From the NCBI GenBank assembly GCA_003339415.1, contig PDHQ01000255.1:1-50301 (forward strand): DNA of 50,301 nt, written 5' to 3'. Under the pieces are notes generated by a model that was not told where the DNA came from, made no database searches, and was given only the letters and a program-made list of their open reading frames with translations. The position numbers and the translations under genes were made by a program. Source of the DNA: Ophiocordyceps camponoti-saundersi (nom. inval.) (lineage: Eukaryota > Ascomycota > Sordariomycetes > Hypocreales > Ophiocordycipitaceae). Of this stretch, positions 1 through 13,768 are shown piece by piece (the first letter of the stretch is position 1; every line of letters starts with the position of its first letter).

Positions 1-3188
<3,188 letters not shown>

Positions 3189-3238
3189 CTAGGCGTTAAT
3201 AATACCCGTGCGGTTGAAAATCAACCTATAGCGCGGGT
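3189..3238 (-). mobile_element. Possible Helitron 3' terminus (hairpin plus CTAG)
   Basis: On the - strand a strong hairpin is followed by 11 bases and then CTAG, with T as the next base. The outer stem pairs 3204-3211 (ACCCGTGC) with 3231-3238 (GCGCGGGT), with one G-T wobble. The inner stem pairs 3212-3217 (GGTTGA) with 3221-3226 (TCAACC). Helitrons end in CTRR with a hairpin about 10 to 12 bases before the end and insert between A and T, so both spacing and ending fit. The element would extend rightwards from 3189. I did not find its 5' end or a Rep/helicase frame. The hairpin also keeps TG and CA dinucleotides, which are nearly absent elsewhere. Confidence 0.35.
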
Positions 3239-3545
3239 TATTATAAACTATAAAGTATTATATATAGCCTATTCGTATAGGGAGACGTTTATATAGCGAG
3301 GGAGAAAAGTTACTCTTAAAAAGAGTAATTTATCAGCTTTATACGCTTAAGAGGGTTATTATTATAATACTTAAAAGGTTTATACGGAGTATTATTTATA
3401 GATATAGCTAAAAATATAAGAGAGAGAAAGTATAAAGAAGGGCGCTAGTTAGTAGAAATTTTTAAGCTACCGTTTATAGCTAGCAGGCCTTATTAATTAT
3501 AAAAAGCCTTTTTCTTTCCGTTTTATATAAAAGAAAAATTCTTCC

Positions 3546-3559
3546 CTTCTTTATCTTTT

Positions 3560-3596
<37 letters not shown>

Positions 3597-3645
3597 CTCT
3601 TTCCGCTATTATAGCTATTACTTTTTTATATAATAATAAAGAAGG
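3546..3645. repeat. (TAA)n/(TTA)n inverted microsatellite within a larger inverted repeat
   Basis: Positions 3560-3593 form a perfect 34-bp palindrome made of TAA units meeting TTA units, centred between 3576 and 3577. It is flanked by a second inverted pair, ccttctttat at about 3546-3555 and ataaagaagg at about 3636-3645. The structure could extrude as a hairpin. It may mark two tails fused head to head. Confidence 0.6.
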
Positions 3646-3711
3646 ATAGGAATAAGAAAAAAAATAAGAATAATAGTATATATAATTATTATTATAATAT
3701 TTATTATAATA

Positions 3712-4339
3712 ATCTTTAAGCGCCTTCCTCTCTCTAATAATACTATTATTATTACTTTTAAAAGCGATAATACTATATACGCTAAGTTTCTTTAAGCGGC
3801 GATTAGCGTATATATTCTCTTTATACGAAGTATCTTTATAAATATAAGCTAATTATATAATAAAGCGAGGAGCTTTACTACCCTTCGCGACTCTTTATAA
3901 TATAGCTTTACGCCTCTATACTAAAAAAATAGCTATTAAGCTAATTTCTAAAGTTATACGCTACCTTAGTTACTTTTAAGTAGTAATAATTTAGTTAGCT
4001 AGTTACTTCCTAGTATAAGGCCCTTACGCTTACTATTACCTTTATTATAGTAATAGTTTATTCTTAAGTTATTATCGCTTTTATAGCTATTAGGGCGGGG
4101 CTTATAAGCCTTATATTTAGGATTCGAAAGGCCGGTATTATAATTATTCTTAGTCGCGCGATAATAAGGATAATAATAAAAATAAGAGCGAGGATAAGGA
4201 TAAGGAAAATAATAATAATAAAGATAATAATAAAGAAGAAAGGAAGGGAGAGGAGGATAATAATAATAAAGATAATAATAAGTTAAATAATAACTCGGAT
4301 AAAGAGGAAGATAATAATAAGGATAATAATAATTAACTT
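3712..4339 (+). pseudogene. RIP-inactivated reading frame with an acidic low-complexity C-terminus
   Basis: One + strand frame runs about 200 codons, interrupted only by TAA or TAG codons that can be explained as mutated Gln or Trp codons. The last 65 or so codons are a run of Asp/Asn, Lys and Glu (about 4150-4335) ending in TAA. Many Asn codons there may once have been Asp. The middle carries readable stretches such as LPFATLYNIALRLYTKKI (about 3870-3920). I do not recognise a domain. No start codon survives, so the 5' limit is only where the frame opens. G+C is higher than in the flanks, so it is a younger or less mutated segment. It lies just inside the possible Helitron end at 3189 and could be a captured gene fragment. 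A transposon accessory protein is the other option. Confidence 0.35.
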
Positions 4340-5714
4340 TTTATTTCTCTCGCCGCGCGCCGCTATTATATACTAGCGCTTATAGCTATAAGTAGCTTAT
4401 TATTTAATAAATAAGGTAAAGGGTGGCGGCCGTTTTATTCTCTTTATATAGTATTAAATTTATAAGCTTAAGGGGCGGCGGCGGCGCGAGTCTTTTACTA
4501 ACTATTTCTATCTTAATTATAATTTTATTTATTATAACTAGTTATATAAGAGCGTTATTTCAGCCTCTCTTTATTATAATATTAGCTAAGTTATCTTTAT
4601 TATTAATTTAGAATATTTTAATAATTTCTTTTCTTTTATATAATTCTTATAAGGTTATAAGATTAATTATAAGCCTCTTTTCCCTTATATTATTAAGCTT
4701 AATTAAATAGTTATAAAGAGAGTATAAGTTTATATAAAATATAAAAGGGATATTTAATAAAGAAAGGCTATATATAATCTTCTAAAGTATAATATTAAGG
4801 GCGATATTATTATTAATTCCTTATAAAATATTATATAATTTACTTATAAGTATACTATATATTACTTTTTTATATTTCGTTAAGGACTAATATATAATAT
4901 TATTATAAATAAAAACTTTACTCTTTATATAAGTTATCTTTTACCTAATATAAATATAAATCTTATTTATAAAAATAAGTTTTTATTATTTATAAATAAG
5001 CTATTTATAAAGATTTAAAGCTTTATATAAAAAAGGTTAAAAGGGATAAAGTATAGTCTCTAGTTAGCGTTCTTAATTTACTATTATATATAGGCGTTTA
5101 AGGTATTATAGTTTTCTTTTATTAGTTCTTAAACTTAAATAGCGGCTAAGAGGTTATACGCTACTTTAGGCTAGTAAATTAATAAGATATATGCTCCTTA
5201 TATACTTTATAAAAAATACGCTTATAAAGCGTTTTCTTTAGCTAGGTTAATAACTTATAATATTTTAGCTTAGCTTTTTTATATAAAGAGAATATTATCG
5301 CCTTCGAGGGAAATTTATCCGCTATTAAATTTAATTAGCGTCTTATATAAGAGGTATATTTTTAGCTTTATACGAAAGTTTTACTACTTAAGGGACTTTT
5401 CTTTAAAAGCTAAGAAGGCGGGCAAAATAAAAGAGAGAGTATTATCAATCTAGATTCTTATAAGACTAAAGAATCGGAGCTAAAAGATATAAAAAAAGGT
5501 ATAAGTTATATATTAAAGTTATTATTTTTAAGTTTATATAATAGTGCTTATAATATATCTTAAACTAATAAATACTTAATTTTATAATATTATAAAGCGG
5601 ATAACGGATATATAAAATAATACTTTTTAGAAAATAGTCTTTTAGTTTTTTTAGTAATTATATAAAAACTAGTCTTATTAAGCAGTTACGGGATTATTAA
5701 AGTTTAAAATTAAT
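4340..5714. other. No gene recognised; AT-rich with a few GC-rich patches
   Basis: GC-rich patches occur at about 4350-4365, 4420-4435 and 4470-4490, the last being a run of CGG/GGC units. No frame is open without stops over a useful length, apart from a hydrophobic run starting at a GTG (see rejected items). No terminal repeats were found. Confidence 0.5.
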
Positions 5715-5890
5715 TAGTAACTTTTTTAGTTATTTTTTAGTTAGTTATAACTAACTAACTAATATTATGTTTTTTAGTAACTAAATTAGTTACTAACTAA
5801 CTAAAGTTACTTAAGTAACTAATCTTTCGTTACGACTTTTAGTTATTAGTTAGTTATAACTAACTAATAACTAAAAACATTAGTTACTAA
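5715..5890. repeat. Cluster of GTTA/TAAC palindromes
   Basis: The block is built from GTTA and TAAC words. It holds a perfect 22-bp palindrome at 5737-5758, a perfect 16-bp palindrome at 5805-5820 (agttacttaagtaact) and a perfect 40-bp palindrome at 5837-5876. The 22-bp and 40-bp palindromes share the same core, tagttagttataactaacta. No gene is seen next to it. It may be the remains of a small inverted-repeat element or a fused pair of terminal inverted repeats. Confidence 0.85.
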
Positions 5891-7063
5891 CTTTAATTAT
5901 ATTTTTTATATTCTTTAAAAAAACTATAAGTTAGACGCTTTTTAAATATATATTTTTTTATTATTTTATATATTTTATTTCTTTTTTAAGAAAATATAAA
6001 AAATATAGTATTTTTTTTAAAAAATGTTTCTATATAGTATTAATAAAAAAACCTAAGTAAAATTATTTAATAATAGCTCTCTTAAATAAGATAACGAATA
6101 AGGCTTCTTTAGTTATAAATTAGTCTTTTTATAATTTAATATATTTTATTAAAATTATTATAATTATTATAAAAATATTAGTAAGAATATATATTTATTT
6201 TAATAATTTACTATAAATATAAAGAAAAATATAATTTAGGGAGCTTTTTACCTTACTAAGCGTAAATAGCAAGAATTTATAAAGTTTAATTTTTTTTATA
6301 TTTTTATATAAATTATAAAAAGTAATAGTAAATATTTTATTTGCTACCTTATACTAAATTCCTTAAATACTAATATTTAGTTTTTCGGCTTAATTAAAAG
6401 AAAATAAATAATATAAAAATTTTAAAAGATAAATAAAACTATCTTTTATATAATATATTTTTAAGCTTAGTAAGCTTATTATAGCTTTAGCTATAAATTA
6501 TTTTCTCTTTTTTACTCTTTTTTCCTTACTAAGTTTTTTTTTAATATAGTAAACTAAGATAAAGATAGAATTTTTATTTTTTTTAAAAAAAAACTCCTTT
6601 AATAATAGCGTTAAAAATATAAATAAAAAATTTTAAATAATAGAAATTTTAAGCTTTCTTCTAAGATTTTTTACTTAAAATATTTATAATTTATTTCTTT
6701 TTATTTATAATATTTTCCTTAAAAGACTTCCCTTATTTAAATAAAAAACTTATAAAAAAAGCTAATAATAGTTTTATAATTTAATAAAAAAGATATCGTA
6801 TAGCCTAAAAAGTTACTTATCTTCTAATATTTTTCTTTATATTTTTCTATTACTTATATATCTTTTATAAAATATATTTTATAAAGAAAATAAGTAACTA
6901 TATTATATAATTTCTTCTTTAATTTAAATAATATTATAATAACTAAGAAATAAATTTTTTTAAAAATATAAGTATAGCTTTTTAATTATAAAGAAACTTT
7001 TTTCTTTTTAAAATTATATTTTTTCTTACCCTATAACTTATTTTTAAATTCCTTAAGTTATAA
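5891..7063. other. AT-rich stretch with no recognised gene
   Basis: The composition is close to pure A+T with many poly-T and poly-A runs and no long readable frame. The part from about 6780 to 7060 may be weakly similar to 10080-10390, upstream of the second copy of the 440-bp repeat. If so, that repeat belongs to a longer element whose outer part has decayed. Confidence 0.45.
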
Positions 7064-7505
7064 GGAGTACTTTACCCCGCGCTAGCTAGCTACGCGAAAC
7101 GTACTTTACTAAGTAACAGAAATATATTTCTTTTTCCTTTCAGAATTAATTTAAAATAGATAATAAATAGCGAAAATTATAAAAAAAATCTATAATATAG
7201 CTAAAGCTATAATAAATCTTATAACCTTTTTCCTTACTTCTTTTACCGCTTTTTCCTAGTTTTTTCTTTAAGTTAATATAAAAGAGCTCTTTATACTTAC
7301 TCCTTTTTATAAATAATACGAGGTTTCAAGTAAACCTTTAAACCTTATTACTAAAAACTATTCTAAAAATATAAAAGAGGTATATTATAGAAAAGTAAGT
7401 TTACGACTAAATAAGTAGCGTAAGGCGCTTTTTCTAATATATTACTAAATACCTTTACTTACTTTTCTTATACTTAGAAAAGATTTTAAAGTCTCCCTTT
7501 TTTTA
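7064..7505. repeat. 440-bp dispersed repeat, copy R1
   Basis: This segment matches 10391-10835 along its whole length in the same orientation. Shared landmarks are gagtactttacc at the start, the stretch ccgctttttcctagttttttc, aagtaaacctttaaacctt, and gtagcgtaaggcgctttt near the end. The differences are mainly C/T and G/A, as expected from RIP. The two copies flank family A copy A1. They could be the two long terminal repeats of a short element or two separate insertions. Confidence 0.8.
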
Positions 7506-7689
7506 ATAACTTAGTAGTTTTATAAGATAACCTTAACTTTAAATTCCTTTACTATTCTTAATTTTAACGCGATAAAAATAAAAAGAATATCTTAAAAAAG
7601 CTTTTTTACTAAAGAATAAGATAGTATTATTTATTAGTTCCGTAGCCTCTTTAGGCTTTATTAAAATAGCTTAAAAAGCTACTCCCCCC

Positions 7690-7990
7690 TTAATTAATTA
7701 AAGTAAGCTACTTTAAAAAAGTTTATAATTAAAAATACTAATTATTTTTAGCTATTATTACTATATAGAAAAGACTTAAGCGAATTAAGTTATAATACGC
7801 TAAGTAATCTAAGCCTTTTTCTTAAAAAATAAGTAAAAAGTAAAAAAAAAAATAGAAAAGAAATATAAAAACGTAGAAAAAAGCTTATAAAATAGCTAGA
7901 AAATAAGCGGAAAAAGTAAGAGAACCCTATTATAATATAAAACCTAAAAATAATAAAATTCTAATATAAGAATAGTATATAAAAAAGTTT
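7690..7990 (+). pseudogene. Possible C-terminal part of a pogo/Tc1-like transposase, very degraded
   Basis: One + strand frame (about 7690-7980) encodes a Lys/Arg-rich, Gln-rich helix-like segment once TAA and TAG are read as Gln or Trp. It is preceded by a short proline-containing segment. Fungal pogo-type (Fot1-like) transposases end in a region of this kind after the DDE domain. No DDE residues could be located and the segment is short, so this is a guess from composition. Family A copy A1 inserted at its right end. Confidence 0.2.
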
Positions 7991-8010
7991 ATTAAAAATA
8001 TTTATAATAA

Positions 8011-9873
8011 ACTTTTATATATTTTATAAATCCCGCGCTTATAGTAACGCGGATACGGACCTCTTATTTTTATATTATAAGCGGACTCCGCTTTTTTCGT
8101 TACCTTATAGCGATAGCCTTAAGCCGCGCTTAGAGCGACTCCGGGGGGGAGGGTAACGCTATATAAGTTAATCGTAACTATAAAAATTTTTTACCTAAAA
8201 TATAGCTTTACTCTAAATCGTAGTAAACTTAGACTTAAAAGTTTACTATACCTTTTACTTTATTAGAAGCTAAAGCGAATATTAGTAAAATTATTTTAGG
8301 GGACGCCTTAATCTCTATATAGGTAATTATTAAATAAGTAGTAGAGTTTAAGAGGGTCCGGGGAGGCGCCCCCCCTACTCCGACTCCGTTAATTAGTAAT
8401 ATTTCTTTAGCTATTATAGCTATAGTTTCCTTTTTTTTTATAGCTTTAAGGGGAGCGAAACTCCTCTAATATAAGCTATAGTTATAATTAAAGCGCTAGA
8501 GAAAATTATTAAAAAATAAGTTTCTAAGTAATATAAGCGTTAGCTTATAATTTATTTTAACTTTATCGCTATTTTACTTTAAGTCCGAGGCCTTAAGGTA
8601 ATTATAATAAATATTAACTATAAACTCCGTAAGTAAAGCTAAGCTTTTATAATAAGGAAATTACTTAGCGATAATATTATAGTAATATTTTAAAATATTA
8701 TTTATAAACTTTAGTTTAATTTAAAATAGCTTTATATTATTTTCGAAGAAAAGGTATACTTAATTAATAAAAGTTATATTCTTATTATAAAAAAAGTACT
8801 AGCGTAAGCTTTATAATAAAATAATAAGGAAGCTTTTTAGAAAAAGATTAAGTTTTTAAATAAAGTTTTAATAATATAACTATACGTAAAAAAATATTAT
8901 TTAAAAACTTAGCAAAGTTCCCTTATAATTACTATTAATAGCGTAATAAATATAAACTAAATTTATAATAAAAGTAAAATAATATAAGCGGAGATTTTTA
9001 ATATAAAACTTTATAAGCTAAAAGTTTAACCTTAGTAATATTTTAAATATTATTAGCTTAAATATATTATTAAATATTATATAGCGAAGCTATAATATAG
9101 CTAATACTCCGCCTTTTTATATATAAAAGGTAAATTAGCTTACTTTATAATATATAAAAAGAGATTATATTATTACCCTCTTTATTAAGGGACTTACTTT
9201 AAGTAAAGTTAACTTTACCTTAAGATAAGAGTAGCGTAGAACTAAGCGAAAAATATTTATATTTCTTAACCTTAGAGATTTATAAATTAAAACTCTATAT
9301 ATACCGCCCCTCCTCCCTTTTTAGCGCTAACTAAAGTTTAATAATAGCTAGGGCGGAAATATTAAAAAGCGAATATAATAGCTCCGCCTTTAACCCCCTC
9401 TCCGAACTTATCCGTAGCTTCGCTATAATAATTAGGCCGCTTTTTAAAATTAGCTATTATAAGGTTTATTATAAGCTAGTAAAACCTCTATATATTTTTT
9501 AGTTATATTAATAAAGCTTTAATTAAATAGATTATTTAAGATATTATAATTAAGCGCGGAGATTTAGTTTATAATAATAATAACGCTTAGAAAGATAAAT
9601 AATTATATAAATTTTATACTAAACTTAAATTACGCGTACTTTTACTACCGTAAACTTTACTCTAAAGGAAATATTAGCTTTTTAGTTACTTATTATTACT
9701 AAACTTATCTTAGGTATAAAGTGCTAGGTGCGGACTTAGTCTAGCCTTAAACTAAGGTAACGCTTAAGGGGAAGGTTTTACTCCGAGTTCTCCGGTTTTC
9801 CCTACTCTTAGAATATATATAAGATAGTTCTAAGCTATATTAGGCATATTAGCATATAAATATTATTATTATT
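8011..9873 (+). mobile_element. Family A element, copy A1 (complete)
   Basis: The copy is 1863 bp, flanked by a perfect 20-bp target-site duplication (7991-8010 and 9874-9893). It starts with acttttatatattttataaa followed by a GCGC-containing hairpin and ends with a (TTA)n tail. The central palindrome is at about 9199-9225. It keeps many CpG sites, so it is among the less mutated copies. The conserved reading frame runs on the opposite strand (about 8220-8520) and is open here except for scattered TAA codons. The long duplication and the simple-repeat tail point to target-primed reverse transcription. Confidence 0.85.
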
Positions 9874-9893
9874 ATTAAAAATATTTATAATAA

Positions 9894-10390
9894 GATATTA
9901 TAGTTTATTTATAATAAAAGCTTATTTTTCTTATTAAAATTTTAATAAAATAATTTAAATAATAAAAATATTATAAGCCTTTTAAGTATATTTTTTTAGA
10001 TTTTTTTTTAAAATAATTAGGGGTTTTAAAAATATTTTTTATTTATTAGCTTATTTAAAAAATTATAAATTACTAGTATTTTACTTATAATAAAGTATAT
10101 TATATAAAAGAGAAAAATCTTATATATAATAAATTATTATATATGTTTTTTTAGATTTTTTATATAATTTTTATCTTATAAAGTAACTGTATAAAAAATA
10201 CTTTATAATAAATATAAAGTTATATATATTACTTAATATTATAACTTAATTTTATAAATACGCTTTAGATAGTAAATAAATTAAGTTAAAAATCTATTAT
10301 AAAAGCTTTTAAGCTTATTTATAATAAAATAATTTTCTTTACTTTTTTTACTTATTTTATATTTTTTTTTAAATTACTAAAGCTTTAAAG
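9894..10390. other. AT-rich stretch with no recognised gene
   Basis: This is the right flank of A1, continuous before that insertion with the sequence ending at 8010. I see only A/T-rich words and poly-T runs. It joins directly onto the second copy of the 440-bp repeat. Confidence 0.5.
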
Positions 10391-10835
10391 AGAGTACTTT
10401 ACCTTACGGTAGCTTCGCGGAACGTACTTTAGTAAGTAATAAAAATATATCTCTATTTCTTTTTAAAATTAATTTAAGATAGAATAAAAATAGGTAAAAT
10501 TATAGAAAAAAAACATAATATAGCTAAAACTATAAAAAATCTTATATATTTTTTCCTTACTTTTTTTCCGCTTTTTCCTAGTTTTTTCTTAAAGTTAACG
10601 TAAAAGAGCCCTTTATACTTACTCCTCCTTATAAGTAATATAAGGTTTTAAGTAAACCTTTAAACCTTATTACTTAAAATAATTCTAAAAATATAAAGAA
10701 GATATATCCCGGAAAAGTAAGTTTATAACTAAATACGTAGCGTAAGGCGCTTTTCCAAGCTACTTACTAAGTACCCTTACCTTTTTTCCTTATATTTAGA
10801 AATATTTTTAAAGTTTAAAGTTTTTTTCTTTAATT
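10391..10835. repeat. 440-bp dispersed repeat, copy R2
   Basis: This is the partner of 7064-7505 in the same orientation. It starts at gagagtactttacc and fades out in a T-rich run. It lies immediately upstream of the hAT transposase frame, so it could also be the 5' region of that element, with R1 as the leftover of another copy. Confidence 0.8.
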
Positions 10836-11743
10836 TTATAGTTATATATTATAACCTATATATATTATAACTTTAATCTACTTTATAACTTTTTCTAAAT
10901 AAGCTATAAAGATAAAAAGGGTATTTTTAAGAAGCGTTTTTCTAAAAAACTACGATAAAGCTAACCGCTTTTAGCTTAGTCTTTTTAATCTCTCGTAAAG
11001 AATCTAACTTTAACTATACGCCTTCGATTACCTCTTAAGGAGAGCCTTCTTAAGTAACCTCGGCTAATTTTAACGGCTATAATAGTAATATAGCTATAAA
11101 ATCGGACGGTATCGAGTTTTTAGACTAAGGACCTTCTTAGAAACTCTCTTTAGGCTTTTTAAAAAAAGGAAAAGAAAAAGAAAAAGCCTATATTACTTAA
11201 TATAATACGGAAAAGTTTAAATTAAACCTAGATAAGATTTTAAAAATCTATGTTTTAAAGTATAGTTTATTTACTTAACAGCTTCTTCTAATTAAGAAAA
11301 ATAAAGAACGAAAAGTAAAGCTAGTTATATTATATTAGTATTTTTTTCTTATTTTTTTATTATAAAAAGGCTTTATTAATTAATTTTTTTTAAATAAATA
11401 GCTATTTAGTAAAGTTTATTTTTCTAGTTTATAAGTTTTAAGCCTCTAATTTAGCCCGGTATTATAAACTTAAATATAAAATAATCGCTTATAATAAAAA
11501 ATCTAAAAAAAAACTTAAAAAAAGTAAGTTTTTAACCTTTTTATTATATTTTACTAATTTAATTATAGAATAACCTTTTAAAAAAAATTCGCAAAACTTT
11601 TTCGAATAATAAGCTAAGTTAAACTTAGCTTTTAATACTAATTTAGCTTAGAATTTAGTTATAAATTTCCTTTTAATAACTAATATTTCTTTTTCTATAA
11701 TTTACTTTAAGCCTTTTAATAAGCTTCTTACTTATTATAATTA

Positions 11744-11789
11744 GTAAGTTATTTTTCTTTTATTTAACTTATTAGTTAACTTTTTCTAG
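11744..11789 (+). other. Candidate spliceosomal intron in the hAT gene (46 bp)
   Basis: It begins GTAAGT, is T-rich and ends CTAG. The acceptor would originally have been TAG or CAG. It has no perfect CTAAT branch site but contains ttaactt. Confidence 0.45.
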
Positions 11790-12614
11790 GGGATATAAGC
11801 TTATTTATTACGCTAAGCTAAAGGATTATTTAAAAAACTACTTTAACTAAGCCCTTTTAATATTAAATAATAACTTAATAAGCTACTCTTCTAAAAGTAG
11901 TTTTTATAGCCTTATTTTTAATATCTAGACCTTAACCTCTTAAAATACTTATTTAGGCTTAATTATAGCTTATATCTCTTCGGACTTTAAGCTTAATTAT
12001 AAGCTTTTAGGTAAGTTATTTATTTATTTATTTACTTTTAAATACTAATAACTATTAGCTTTTAAATAGCTTATAGAATAGTATACCGGGTCTTATATTT
12101 ATATAGAAACTCTTTCTTACTTAAATCTTTACCGTTCTACTATACTTAAGTTTATTAATAAGTATATTAATAATTTCTTTACTATTTTTATTTACTAATA
12201 ATATTATTTTAGTATTACTTATAATAATACTACTAATAATAAGACCTTTTTAAAGGCTTATTCCTCAGCTTATAATAACCTTTTTTCTAAAGAATTTACT
12301 AGATAAATTCGCTGCCTAGCTTATATTATTAATTTAATAGCTTAGGATATTTTTAAAGCTTTTTTAAAAAACTCTAACTTAGAAAAGTAACTTTTAGATA
12401 AAAATACTACTTTATAAGAATATAATACTATATTATCTATTTTTCTTACTATTTTTTACTAATTATTTACTTTTATAGCGCTTTTTAACCGACTTTAATA
12501 TATTTTACTTATTAAAAAATATAATACGGAACTAAAATAGCTTTTTTAAGAAGGTTTATTAAAGTAAAAGTAAAGGGAAACATAAAGTAATCTAAAAAAT
12601 AAAAGTTATTATTA

Positions 12615-12653
12615 GTAAGTTTTTTCTTTTATTATTTATTTATTTAACTATAG
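12615..12653 (+). other. Candidate spliceosomal intron in the hAT gene (39 bp)
   Basis: It begins GTAAGT, is almost all T and A, and ends aactatag. It is short for a fungal intron, so this is less certain than the three downstream ones. Confidence 0.35.
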
Positions 12654-12968
12654 ATTAATTAAATATATAACGCTATAAGGTAGAATTCTACGTTTTTTAT
12701 ACCTAAAAGAGCGTTAAAATTCCGTTCTGCCTTAGAATAAGTTTTTAAATTAATAGATTATAAAGAGTATAAAAAAGTATTCCCTACTAATAAGGAATAG
12801 GAAGCTTGAAAAAATTTTAAAGCTATTTTTAACGTTTTTTTAACTCCTTTTATTTATTTATAAAGCTAATTCTATACGATAAGTTTAGAAGGATTACTTT
12901 TTATTTATCAGATCTTTAATTAGCTTACTAAATTATACGAGGAATTTTCTAGCTTTAAAAAAAGCTAG

Positions 12969-13017
12969 GTATTTTTCTTTCTTTTATTTTTTTAAGTACT
13001 TACTAATTACTTTTTAG
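12969..13017 (+). other. Spliceosomal intron in the hAT gene (49 bp)
   Basis: The donor is GTATTT, the branch-site region reads TTACTAATTAC and the acceptor is TTTTTAG. The last 18 bases are nearly identical to those of the next two introns, which is typical of short introns of filamentous ascomycetes. Confidence 0.6.
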
Positions 13018-13248
13018 TCTTCTTATTCTATTACCTTTAAGACCTATATAATAAAGGGCTTAAAAAAGCTAGAAAAGTACCTTTAAAATAGGTTAAAAAA
13101 ACGACTTATCGGCATTTTAACCTTATCACTTTGTAATTTTATTAGACCCGAGATATAAAGATAATCACTTTTAGGAAAACAGCTTTTTAAATTACTATTT
13201 AAGTATTAAGAAAGATATTATATATCTTTTTTAAGAGGAATATAATTA

Positions 13249-13296
13249 GTAAGTATATTTATATTTTTATTATATTTTTTTACTAATTATTTTTAG
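13249..13296 (+). other. Spliceosomal intron in the hAT gene (48 bp)
   Basis: The donor is GTAAGT, the branch region TTACTAATTAT and the acceptor TTTTAG. It sits shortly after the LDPRYK segment. Removing it joins two stretches of plausible transposase. Confidence 0.6.
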
Positions 13297-13444
13297 CTAT
13301 AAAAGTATAGAAAATATAGAAATAAACTTAGAAAGTCCTAAAATAATAACTTTAGATAACCTGAACTTTACTTTATAGTTAAAAAATACTAATACTAACG
13401 AAGAATTAATATAATACCTTTTAGAAGCCTATTTACCTTCTAAG

Positions 13445-13501
13445 GTATAGTTATATATTTTTTTTATATTTTTTTAACCTTATTTACTAATTATTTTTTA
13501 G
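13445..13501 (+). other. Spliceosomal intron in the hAT gene (57 bp)
   Basis: The donor is GTATAG, the branch region TTACTAATTAT and the acceptor TTTTTTAG. It lies just upstream of the conserved C-terminal dimerisation region. Confidence 0.6.
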
Positions 13502-13768
13502 AGTAATCCGCTTTTATATTAGAAAAGTAACGCTTTCCGCTTCCCTATCTTAATAATTTTAGCCCGGAAATATTTAGCTATTCCGGCTATATTAGCCTTA
13601 ATTAAGGCTATATTCTCTATATCTAGTAATATAATTACGTTATTAAGAAATAACTTAAAATCGGAAACTATTAAGCAGTTAATTCTGCTAAAAAACTAGA
13701 ATTTAACGCTTACTAATTTCTAGCAAATTAAAAAGGAGGAAAATAAAGCTTTAGAAGAAGAAGATTAA

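Larger units (their letters stand above)
10980..13768 (+). pseudogene. hAT-superfamily DNA transposase, RIP-inactivated, with introns
   Basis: The frame encodes a cut-and-paste transposase of the hAT type. Around 11443-11480 it shows SNLARYYKLKYK, the His/Tyr end of a BED zinc finger with the His codons mutated. At about 13139-13165 it shows LLDPRYKDNHF, the LDPRyK motif of the catalytic domain. At about 13535-13720 it carries the C-terminal hAT dimerisation region: PILIILARKYLAIPA, then AIFSISSNIITLLRNNL and ETIKQLILLKN. The expected Glu-Arg before the Phe-Ser has become Lys-Ala. Stops are all TAA or TAG at Gln or Trp positions. Five short introns with intact GT...AG ends interrupt it. The start is uncertain because no ATG survives. 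The terminal inverted repeats and the 8-bp target duplication expected of hAT elements were not located. Confidence 0.8.

Noticed and set aside
3560..3593. CRISPR-like or satellite arrays at the TAA repeats
   Set aside because: There are no regular repeat-spacer units. These are simple trinucleotide runs, some inverted.
4423..4611. Hydrophobic 62-codon open frame starting with GTG
   Set aside because: GTG is not a normal start in fungal nuclear genes. The frame is short and composed almost only of A/T-rich codons for Leu, Ile, Ser and Phe, which arise by chance in such DNA. No conserved feature is seen.
8011..9873. Family A as solo LTRs
   Set aside because: Target duplications of about 10 to 20 bp that differ in length are not made by retroviral-type integrases, which give 4 to 6 bp. 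The ends also lack TG...CA.
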